From positions 1-64,000 of the forward strand of contig QKPN01000019.1 in the NCBI GenBank assembly GCA_003258405.1: a stretch of DNA of 64,000 nucleotides, written 5' to 3'. Of this stretch, positions 1 to 6,375 are shown one piece after another (the stretch's first letter is position 1; every line of letters begins with the position of its first letter). This DNA comes from Rhodobacteraceae bacterium DSL-40. GTDB taxonomy: Bacteria > Pseudomonadota > Alphaproteobacteria > Rhodobacterales > Rhodobacteraceae. Position numbers and translations under genes: made by a program. Below the pieces are notes generated by a model. The model did not search any database. It worked only from the letters and a program-made list of their open reading frames with translations, and had not been told where the DNA came from.

Positions 1-15
1 TGACTGAGTTTTGAA

Positions 16-387
16 TCAGGCTCTGAGAAGATAAAGAGCACGGATACTGACTAAGAGCGCTGCGAACCCGGTAACCGCGCCGATCCAGTTCGCCCACGTG
101 TCCCCGAGGAAGGCGTAGTTCACGGATTCGCCCACTTCCACCGGATCAGTGGGCGTGCCGGATTCTTCAGCCGGACTTGCGGGTCCGTCTAGCTTTGGGG
201 TGTCGTGAGACACCGGGGTATCGGGCAATGAACTCCCATCGGTCTCGAATTGGGGTGTGATCGAGGAAGTTCCATTTAGGTTCGTTGTTTCGTCTTGGTC
301 GGGCAAGCCGGGGTGCTCCGCGGCGGCATGATCCGTCGCCAAGAAAAGGAAGATCACAAAGAGGCATGGCCAACCTCGAAAATGCAT
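16..387 (-). CDS. Small exported or membrane protein of unknown function
   Basis: A 123-residue open frame that I do not recognise. It begins with a typical signal peptide (hydrophobic residues about 7-18, then an Ala-rich cleavage region near AAAEH), continues with a Ser/Thr/Pro/Asp-rich low-complexity stretch of about 65 residues, and ends with a hydrophobic segment (about 95-120) that could anchor it in the inner membrane with only a few residues behind it. The base composition is clearly less GC-rich than the rest of the window and codon use is correspondingly mixed, which suggests a recently acquired or weakly constrained gene. It stands alone, opposite in direction to the ubiquinone hydroxylase gene that follows. 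It could be a spurious frame, but the signal peptide plus C-terminal membrane segment argue for a real protein. Confidence 0.5.
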   Translation of the reverse strand: MHFRGWPCLFVIFLFLATDHAAAEHPGLPDQDETTNLNGTSSITPQFETDGSSLPDTPVSHDTPKLDGPASPAEESGTPTDPVEVGESVNYAFLGDTWANWIGAVTGFAALLVSIRALYLLRA

Positions 388-800
388 TCTTCAAATGGTC
401 CTTGGCGCAATTCTTTTCTCTCTCACATATTACGCACGAAACTCGGGTTGCCGTCCATTTCAGTCGTGCCGAATTGAGTGAAGCATGTTGTGTCCCTGCT
501 CAAGATCTCACGGGGGCGGGTGTCGTTGAGATCGGGATAGACATCCCGCACCCTGCCACAGGTTTCATACTGGCAGAAACCCTATCGGGCAGACTCCGGG
601 CCCCGCCAACAGGCGGGGGAGAGTGCTGTCCGGCCAACGGGCCGGGCAATCGCCGCCGCGCATCCCGCGCGGCGCTCCCGCCCGGCCTCCAAAGACCCAT
701 CTCAGATATTTCAATAAGTTGCGCGGATTTTCACCGTGAAGGTTCTCCTGCCGGCGCTCGATGATGGACAAGCCCGCGGCAGCGGAGTAGGTCCGAAGAC
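388..800. other. Intergenic region without a supported gene
   Basis: About 410 bases between the small exported protein and the UbiH-type gene. The first 150 bases are AT-richer than the surroundings. Open frames here are short and have no recognisable domain. The right half holds a near-palindrome described separately and should carry the promoter of the hydroxylase gene. Confidence 0.6.
729..741. promoter_or_regulatory. Near-palindrome TTTCACCGTGAAG upstream of the UbiH-type gene
   Basis: The core TTCAC-C-GTGAA (730-740) is a perfect inverted repeat around one central base. The same core occurs inside both copies of the 66-bp repeat at 26129-26141 and 35456-35468. It resembles a dimer-binding operator, and lies 60 bases upstream of the start codon of the hydroxylase. 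The binding factor is unknown. Confidence 0.35.
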
Positions 801-2027
801 ATGAGAGACGATTGCGACGTTCTGATTGTGGGCGGCGGGCTGAACGGCCCCGCCCTGGCCATCGCGCTGGCCTCGGCAGGCCTCTCGAGCATCGTGCTCG
901 ACGCCCAGCCCCGGGCCCCGCGCGAGGCTTCCGATTTCGACGGCCGCGCCTACGCGCTGTCGCTCTCCTCGCGCCGCATGCTGGAGGCCCTCGGGATCTG
1001 GGCCACGGTCCGTGACGAGGCCCAGCCGATCGAGGAGATCAAGATCAGCGACGGCCGCGCGGGCGAGGGCGCCTCGCCCCTCTTCCTGCATTTCGACAGT
1101 GCCGAGATCGACGAGGGCCCGATGGGCCACATCCTCGAGGATCGCTACCTCCGCCGGGCCCTGATGGCGGCGATGGAGGCAAGCCCGCTGATCGAGGTCC
1201 GCGACGCCACCCGCGTCACCGGCCAGACACCCGCCGGCACGGGCGTCTCGGTCACGCTCGAGGACGGATCGAGCCTCTCCGCCCGCGTGCTCGCCGGTTG
1301 CGACGGCCGCCAGAGCCAGGTCGCCACCCGCGCGGGCATCGGGCGCATGGGCTGGGATTACCGCCAGACCGCGCTCGTCTGTGCCATCGAACACGAACGC
1401 CCGCACCACGGCATCGCCCACCAGTTCTTCATGCCGCCGGGCCCGCTCGCCATCCTGCCGCTGCCCGGCAACCGCTCCTCGATCGTCTGGAGCGAGAACC
1501 GCGCGGCCGCCGAGGCGATCTCCGCCCTCGATGCGCCGGGCTATCTCGCCGCGCTCCGCCCCCGCTTCGGCGATTTCCTCGGCGAGATCGCGCTGGCCGG
1601 TGCGAGGTTTTCCTACCCGCTCGGCCTCTCGCTCGCCGAAAGCTTCACCGCGCCGCGCATCGTGCTGGTGGGCGATGCGGCGCACGGCATCCACCCGCTC
1701 GCCGGGCAGGGGCTCAATCTGGGCCTCCGCGATGTCGCCGCCCTCGCCGAGGTTCTGGCCGAGGCCTTCCGCCGCGGCCAGGATATCGGTGCCGCCGACA
1801 CGCTCGAGACCTACCAGCGCTGGCGCCGTTTCGACACCGCGCTGCTCGTCGGCGCGACCGACGGCATCAACCGGCTTTTCTCCAACGACAACCCGCTCCT
1901 GCGCCTCGGCCGCGACCTCGGGCTCGGCCTCGTGAACCGGCTTCCGGCGCTGCGCCGCGGCCTCATTCGCGAGGCGGCGGGCATCGCGGGAGACCTCCCG
2001 CGCCTCCTGCGCGGCCAGCCGCTCTGA
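801..2027 (+). CDS. UbiH/UbiF/VisC/COQ6-family FAD-dependent hydroxylase
   Basis: A 408-residue flavoprotein monooxygenase of the family that hydroxylates the aromatic ring during ubiquinone synthesis, using FAD, NAD(P)H and oxygen, usually loosely attached to the inner membrane. Visible motifs are the N-terminal dinucleotide-binding loop (LIVGGGLNGPALA, residues 8-20), the central DG motif (CDGR, near residue 170) and the second FAD motif (GDAAHGIHPLAGQGLN, near residue 290). Length is normal for the family. The ATG start is followed directly by the Rossmann strand. Which ring position it acts on (UbiH, UbiF, UbiI or the broader UbiL/UbiM types of alphaproteobacteria) cannot be settled from the sequence alone. 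It is transcribed alone, ahead of tRNA-Phe. Confidence 0.85.
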   Translation: MRDDCDVLIVGGGLNGPALAIALASAGLSSIVLDAQPRAPREASDFDGRAYALSLSSRRMLEALGIWATVRDEAQPIEEIKISDGRAGEGASPLFLHFDSAEIDEGPMGHILEDRYLRRALMAAMEASPLIEVRDATRVTGQTPAGTGVSVTLEDGSSLSARVLAGCDGRQSQVATRAGIGRMGWDYRQTALVCAIEHERPHHGIAHQFFMPPGPLAILPLPGNRSSIVWSENRAAAEAISALDAPGYLAALRPRFGDFLGEIALAGARFSYPLGLSLAESFTAPRIVLVGDAAHGIHPLAGQGLNLGLRDVAALAEVLAEAFRRGQDIGAADTLETYQRWRRFDTALLVGATDGINRLFSNDNPLLRLGRDLGLGLVNRLPALRRGLIREAAGIAGDLPRLLRGQPL

Positions 2028-2123
2028 GTGCCGGATTTCTGCTTTTTTCCTCTGGACAGCACTGCGCATCTGTCTTACTCACGCCGCCAACGTGACGCAC
2101 CGGACAGACGCCGGGCGCCACGG

Positions 2124-2198
2124 GCCCGGGTAGCTCAGGGGTAGAGCAGCGGATTGAAAATCCGCGTGTCGGTGGTTCAAATCCGCCCCCGGGCACCA
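2124..2198 (+). tRNA. tRNA-Phe (GAA)
   Basis: A complete cloverleaf can be drawn: acceptor stem GCCCGGG/CCCGGGC, D arm GCTC...GAGC, anticodon stem GCGGA/TCCGC closing the loop TTGAAAA (anticodon GAA at 2156-2158), T arm GGTGG-TTCAAAT-CCGCC. Discriminator A and an encoded CCA end (2196-2198) are present. A weak promoter candidate (TGGACA at 2053, TACTCA at 2076) lies upstream. Confidence 0.96.
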
Positions 2199-2230
2199 CA
2201 ATATCAAGATCTTATCAGAGCATTGTGGTG
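2194..2230 (+). repeat. Inverted repeat overlapping the tRNA-Phe 3' end
   Basis: CACCACAAT (2194-2202), which includes the CCA end of the tRNA, is a perfect 9-base inverted match to ATTGTGGTG (2222-2230) with a 19-base AT-rich loop. There is no T-run after it, so it is not a classical intrinsic terminator. It could be a 3'-trailer hairpin in the tRNA precursor. Confidence 0.5.
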
Positions 2231-2609
2231 CAGCGCGACTGGTTCGCCTGCGGATCGCCCGTGCAAGGCCTTCCCTTGAACACACGGCCGTTCCGATGCT
2301 GCGGGCGCCAGGCTGAATGCCGCACACTCTCCCCCCGACAGGTCGCAGGAGACAAGGAGGGCAGGGCATCCGCCCCCGGATTTCCACCCTGCCGGTCTGG
2401 CCATTTCGCGGCCTGCTCACGCCGGTTCGGCCGGAGCGGCTCTTCCCTGGCCTTCTTGGTCAGCGCCTCCGAACCGGCAAGGCGCACCGTCGCGGGAAGC
2501 GCGGATAGATGGTCCATACCGACCTCGCTCGGCGTCCGCCCGTCACCTCGCCCCAGGAACTGCGGCGCCTCCGCCCGCGAGGACCGTGCCAGCTTGGCGC
2601 TCCGGCCGG
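2231..2609. other. Intergenic region without a supported gene
   Basis: Roughly 380 bases between the tRNA-Phe trailer and the stop codon of the minus-strand TonB-like gene. Open frames of 60-140 codons exist on both strands but show no domain, signal peptide or family resemblance. Nothing else is visible. Confidence 0.55.
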
Positions 2610-3356
2610 TCAGGGCGCGAAGCGGATCGGGAGGGCGAAGGTGAACTGGCTGCCGGCGAGCGCCGCGGGCGCGGGCGGAAAGCGTCCGGCGCGCTCGACC
2701 GAGGCAAGCGCCACCCGGTCGTAGGCGGCATTGCCCGAGGAGGTCTGCACCGCGTGCGCGAGCAGCGCGCCGGAGCGGGAGACCGTCAGGCGCACCCAGA
2801 CCGTGGCGGGGGCGCTCACCCGGCGCGGCACCATGCGCCGCGCCGCAACCCGCGCCCGGATCTCGCCGAACCAGATCTCCGCGGCCCGCGCCTGTTCCGT
2901 GGCCGAAGCCGGGGCGCCGTTGCCGGCGCGGCCGCCGGAGCCCTGCGCCGGGGCGGCGGCGGGCGCAGAGGCGGCGCGCGGCGGGGCGGGCTTGCGCGCG
3001 GTTTCCGGCGAGGGGGGCTCGGGTCGCGCCTCCGCCTCCGGAGCCTCGGGGCGGTCGGGGCGGCTTGATGGCAGCGGCGGTGCGGCGGGGAGATCCGGCA
3101 TGGGCTCCGCTGCTGCCGCCGCCGATGGAGCGGCAGGTTCGGCCGCCGGGCCCGTCTCGGGTGCGGGCGGCGTGTCCCAGGCCTCGACGAGCGCGGCGAT
3201 CTGCGGTGGCGCCGCCGCGAGCGCCACGGGTGCTGCCGCGCCGCCGGTGCCGGCCGCCGGGCTGCCGGGCCGGTCCTGCGTGAGGGCGAGCGCCAGCGCA
3301 AGGTGCAGGCCGAGCGCAAGGGCGGCGAAGACCGCCGCTTCCGCAAGACGGTTCAT
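2610..3356 (-). CDS. TonB-family energy transducer
   Basis: A 248-residue protein with the TonB layout: a short cytoplasmic start and one N-terminal membrane segment (about residues 8-26), a long Pro/Ala/Glu-rich periplasmic spacer (about 30-150), and a C-terminal TonB-like domain (about 160-248) with the typical pattern VWVRLTVSRSGAL and the final strand region FTFALPIRF. It should couple the proton-motive force harvested by ExbB/ExbD to an outer-membrane TonB-dependent receptor. The start codon overlaps the stop of the upstream exbD by ATGA, so translation is coupled. It is the last gene of a four-gene minus-strand operon. No receptor gene is in the window, so the substrate (iron chelate, haem, other) is unknown. 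Confidence 0.85.
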   Translation of the reverse strand: MNRLAEAAVFAALALGLHLALALALTQDRPGSPAAGTGGAAAPVALAAAPPQIAALVEAWDTPPAPETGPAAEPAAPSAAAAAEPMPDLPAAPPLPSSRPDRPEAPEAEARPEPPSPETARKPAPPRAASAPAAAPAQGSGGRAGNGAPASATEQARAAEIWFGEIRARVAARRMVPRRVSAPATVWVRLTVSRSGALLAHAVQTSSGNAAYDRVALASVERAGRFPPAPAALAGSQFTFALPIRFAP

Positions 3357-3730
3357 GGCCGGATCACCGTGAGCTCGGCCGGGCCGGCGCCGCGGGCCGC
3401 GATCTCGCGCAGGATCCGCGCGAGATCGGCCGCCGCGAGCCCGCCATCGGCGCGGACCCGCACCGGTTCGTCACCCGTCTCGGAAAGCGCGTCGAGCGCC
3501 GCCGCGCCGGTCAGCCCGCCAAGGGCCATCCGCCCGTCCTCGGCGATGTGGAGCACGCGCTGGCCCTGCGGCTCGCCGCCCTCCGCGGCCCGGGGCGGGT
3601 GGGCCCCGAACGGATCGGGCGGCGCGATCCGCGCCGTCATCAGGAAGAAGATCAGCAGCAGGAAGACGACGTTGATCATCGGCACGATCGCCTCGCGGGG
3701 CGTGCGCCGGGGGGGCGGGGAGAAGTTCAT
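3353..3730 (-). CDS. ExbD/TolR-family biopolymer transport protein (second copy)
   Basis: A 125-residue ExbD-type protein. It has the short basic N terminus, a single membrane segment (about residues 14-34, IVPMINVVFLLLIFFLM) carrying the family's proton-path position as Asn in INVVF where ExbD/TolR normally have Asp, and a periplasmic domain. The neighbouring ExbD copy keeps the usual Asp (IDVVF). The start ATG at 3730 overlaps the stop of the preceding exbD (ATGA), and its own stop overlaps the tonB start. Much longer open frames run through this region in the same phase, but the family begins at this methionine. Two unequal ExbD proteins, one with and one without the Asp, suggest a mixed stator complex. 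Confidence 0.85.
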   Translation of the reverse strand: MNFSPPPRRTPREAIVPMINVVFLLLIFFLMTARIAPPDPFGAHPPRAAEGGEPQGQRVLHIAEDGRMALGGLTGAAALDALSETGDEPVRVRADGGLAAADLARILREIAARGAGPAELTVIRP

Positions 3731-4122
3731 TGCGGCGCAGCCTCCACGACGAGCAGCGTGCCGATCCCCGCGGCGCGCAGCGCCCCGGCCACATCCACCA
3801 GCCGCTGCACGTCCGCGCCATCGCGCGGCCGCAGCACCACCGGATCGCCGGGGTCCGCCATGAGCGGCGCGAGCCGCCCGGGCAGCGCCGCGAGATCGGT
3901 CTCGGCCCCGTTGAGCGCGAGCCCGCCGGGCCGGATGTCGACAAGCCGCGGCGGCCCGGACCAGCCCGCGCCCGCCGCCGTTCCGCCCGGCATCAGCGGC
4001 AGCACCGCCTCGGCCCCGAAACGCGCGGCCAGCATGAAGAAGACCATGAGCAGGAACACCACGTCGATCATCGGCGCGAGCGCGAGGCGCCGGTGGCGGC
4101 GGGCGGGCGCGGCGATCTTCAT
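3727..4122 (-). CDS. ExbD/TolR-family biopolymer transport protein (first copy)
   Basis: A 131-residue protein of the ExbD/TolR family: basic N terminus (residues 1-14), one membrane segment (about 15-34) with the conserved Asp in APMIDVVFLLMVFFM that is thought to carry protons, and a periplasmic domain of about 95 residues. It pairs with the ExbB-like channel encoded 12 bases upstream and with the second ExbD that follows with an ATGA overlap. Family knowledge places ExbD inside the pore of the ExbB pentamer, transmitting force to TonB. Confidence 0.88.
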   Translation of the reverse strand: MKIAAPARRHRRLALAPMIDVVFLLMVFFMLAARFGAEAVLPLMPGGTAAGAGWSGPPRLVDIRPGGLALNGAETDLAALPGRLAPLMADPGDPVVLRPRDGADVQRLVDVAGALRAAGIGTLLVVEAAPQ

Positions 4123-4134
4123 CCCGCCCGGCCC

Positions 4135-4812
4135 CTACTGCGCGGCGTAGGGCCGGTGGATCGGATGGGCCGGCGCGAGGAAGACCTGGGTGGCCGCGTC
4201 CTCCATGTCCTGCCGCAGCCGGTCGATCACGCTCTCGAACCAGACGAGCGCGGCCTGGGCGGGGATCGCCACCGTCATGCCCGCCGCGGTGGTCAGCAGC
4301 GCCTCCCAGATGCCCCCCGCCAGCACCGCCGGATCGGCGCTCGCCCCGCTTGCCTCGAGCGCACGGAAGGCGGCGATCATGCCGAGAACGGTGCCGAGAA
4401 GCCCCAGAAGCGGCGCGACCGTCGCGATGAGCTCGAGCGCGCGCAGGCCCTGCGCCGCGCCTGCGAGCTCGGCCTTGGCGACGCGCTCGGTCTCCTCGCG
4501 TGCCGCGGCGTCGCCGAAGCCCTTGCGGGCGCGGAGCGCCGCACAGACCACGCGCGAGCGCAGCCCGCGGCGCCCCGCCACCATCCGCTCGGCCTCGTCG
4601 AGCCGCCCGGCGCGGGCGGCATAGACCGCCCGCCGGGCCACGCCCTTCGACCAAGCGCCGACCAGCGCGAGCCGCCAGACCTTCCAGAGAACGAGGGCGA
4701 GGGTCACGACGGAAAGCGCCGCGATCGCCCACATCACCGGCCCGCCCGCCGCGATGAAGGCCGCGGCGCGCCCGAGACCGGCAGGGCCGAAACCCGTCAG
4801 GCTCTCCTCCAT
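4135..4812 (-). CDS. exbB: MotA/TolQ/ExbB-family proton channel
   Basis: A 225-residue inner-membrane proton channel subunit, first gene of the exbB-exbD-exbD-tonB operon. Three membrane segments are visible: about residues 15-35, then after a long cytoplasmic loop 130-150 (IATVAPLLGLLGTVLGMIAA), and about 170-190. The TVAPLLGLLGTV and TTAAGMTVAIPA blocks are the hallmark of the family. I chose the ATG at 4812 because it has a good ribosome-binding site (GGGAGG six bases upstream), whereas an in-frame ATG 18 bases earlier has none. Assignment to ExbB rather than TolQ rests on the linked tonB-like gene and the lack of tolA/tolB/pal. Confidence 0.85.
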   Translation of the reverse strand: MEESLTGFGPAGLGRAAAFIAAGGPVMWAIAALSVVTLALVLWKVWRLALVGAWSKGVARRAVYAARAGRLDEAERMVAGRRGLRSRVVCAALRARKGFGDAAAREETERVAKAELAGAAQGLRALELIATVAPLLGLLGTVLGMIAAFRALEASGASADPAVLAGGIWEALLTTAAGMTVAIPAQAALVWFESVIDRLRQDMEDAATQVFLAPAHPIHRPYAAQ

Positions 4813-4896
4813 CAGGAACCTCCCCCGCATGACCGGACGGGGCGCCCGCCGGCCCCGCCATTCCGGGCCTTCCTCTGACCGCTCATCGGCCGCGCG

Positions 4897-5295
4897 TCAA
4901 TGCCGCGTCGGCCGCCGCGCCGGCATGGCGTGCTGCTCGAGCACATCGAGTGGCACGATGCGCAGCGCCGAAAGATGCGTGCTCGCGAGGATCACCTTCG
5001 GCGCGGCCCCCGCCTCCCAGGCCTCCTTCCAGCGCTCGGCGCAGAGGCACCAGCGGTCGCCCTCGCGCAGGCCCTCGAAGCCGAACTCGGGCCGCGGCGT
5101 GCTGAGATCGTTGCCGCGGGCGCGCGAGAAGGCGAGGAACTCCGCCGTTATCCGCACGCAGATCACATGCCGCCCGCGATCCTCCGGCCCGGTGTTGCAG
5201 CATCCGTCGCGGTAGAAACCCGTCATCGGGTCGAAGGCGCAGGGCTTCAGCCGTTCGCCATAGACGTTGAGGCTTGCCTCCTGGTCGTCTCGCAT
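4897..5295 (-). CDS. DUF2237-family protein
   Basis: A 132-residue protein matching the conserved DUF2237 family. Recognisable blocks are NVYGERLKPCAFDPMTGFYR, the double cysteine motif DGCCNTGPEDRGRH followed by VICVRIT, and RWCLCAERWKEA. Members are small cytoplasmic proteins of unknown function, common in proteobacteria. Length is typical. It lies between the exb operon and the lipocalin gene, on the same strand as both, but 84 bases separate it from exbB, so it probably belongs with the downstream block or stands alone. Confidence 0.85.
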   Translation of the reverse strand: MRDDQEASLNVYGERLKPCAFDPMTGFYRDGCCNTGPEDRGRHVICVRITAEFLAFSRARGNDLSTPRPEFGFEGLREGDRWCLCAERWKEAWEAGAAPKVILASTHLSALRIVPLDVLEQHAMPARRPTRH

Positions 5296-5310
5296 CGGCC
5301 CATCCCCCTC

Positions 5311-6375
5311 TTAGTCGTAGCCGGTCATCTCCAGATAGCCCCGTCCCGCATGGCTGCCGGAAAGGCGGATCGGGCCCTCCCAGTAGGCGAAGCTCGTGTC
5401 CATCCAGCTATGCGCATTGAGGGGCTCCGTGTCCACCGCGAGCTCGAAGCGCGGCACCTCGAGATGCCAGGCGGTGGGGATCTCGCGGCCCGCAACCTGG
5501 CTGTATCCCACGGGGCGCATCGAGATGTCGCCGGGCGCGAGCGGGTGCGGCCTGCTCTCCGCGTCGATCCAGGTGCCGGAGACATGCGCGCTGCCGTCGG
5601 CATTGCGCATGGCATAGAGCATCACCCGGGCGCCGCTGTCGAGGGCGAGCGAGAACCAGTCCCAGCCCTCCTGCCCGGCGGCGAGCGGCTGGCTCGACCA
5701 TTCGCGATCGAGCCAGCCGCGGCCGGTGACCGGGATCCTGCGCCCGTCGATCTCGAGCGTGCCCGCAACGCGGTAGAAGGGCTGGCTGTAGTAGTAGGAG
5801 GCCTGGCCGACGTCCGACTTCACCGAAAAGCCGTCCTCGCCCTGCGGCACCGGCGGCGCCTCGGTGACGGCATGGAGGCTGTAGCCGAAATCCGCGCCCT
5901 GCGCCGTCACCGTGATGTCGGCGAGCGCATCGCCCGGCGCGGGGGCGGCGGCCATCTCCCAGTCGTCGATCCAGGCGCGGAAGGGGCCGAGCGTCACGCC
6001 CGCCTGGCCGATGCCGCCGCGGGCATAGGTCTCGGCGGTGCGGTGGGTGTCCGCGCCGGTGACGGCGGCATGGGCGAGCCAGACCTGCGTGCTCTCCCAG
6101 CCGCCGGGATCGGGCCCCGGCGCGAGCGACTGGCGGAAGAGCGTCCATTGCGCGCCCCACTCCCGGCCCTCGGCATCCTCGAGCGTCGCGGTCAGATACC
6201 ACCACTCGATGCGGAAGGCGGGGTGCGGCCCGTGATCGCGCGGAAAGGCGAGCCGGGCCGGGGCGGTGACGGCGGCATAGCCCTCCGCATCGGTCGCAAG
6301 CCCGGCATAGCCCTGCGGCGCGGCGGGTGTTGCGGCGAGCAGGGCAAGGGCCGCGAGCCAGATCCTAGCGCTCAT
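5311..6375 (-). CDS. AttH-like lipocalin-domain exported protein
   Basis: A 354-residue exported protein with a signal peptide (residues 1-21, cleavage after an Ala-rich stretch). The mature part belongs to the AttH/CrtC-like lipocalin family: the N-terminal block with DHGPHPAFRIEWWYLTATLE and the later block GRGWLDREWSSQPLAAGQEG, containing the family's Trp-rich strands. In other bacteria such proteins are encoded with an FtsX-type permease and a LolD-type ATPase (AttEFGH), exactly the arrangement here: the start overlaps the permease stop by 11 bases. A role in handling a lipophilic compound or lipoprotein at the periplasmic side is a reasonable inference; no substrate is known. Confidence 0.8.
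   Translation of the reverse strand: MSARIWLAALALLAATPAAPQGYAGLATDAEGYAAVTAPARLAFPRDHGPHPAFRIEWWYLTATLEDAEGREWGAQWTLFRQSLAPGPDPGGWESTQVWLAHAAVTGADTHRTAETYARGGIGQAGVTLGPFRAWIDDWEMAAAPAPGDALADITVTAQGADFGYSLHAVTEAPPVPQGEDGFSVKSDVGQASYYYSQPFYRVAGTLEIDGRRIPVTGRGWLDREWSSQPLAAGQEGWDWFSLALDSGARVMLYAMRNADGSAHVSGTWIDAESRPHPLAPGDISMRPVGYSQVAGREIPTAWHLEVPRFELAVDTEPLNAHSWMDTSFAYWEGPIRLSGSHAGRGYLEMTGYD

Noticed and set aside
2215-2644. Overlapping 100-140-codon frames on both strands after tRNA-Phe
   Set aside because: No domain, signal peptide, ribosome-binding site or conserved composition supports them.
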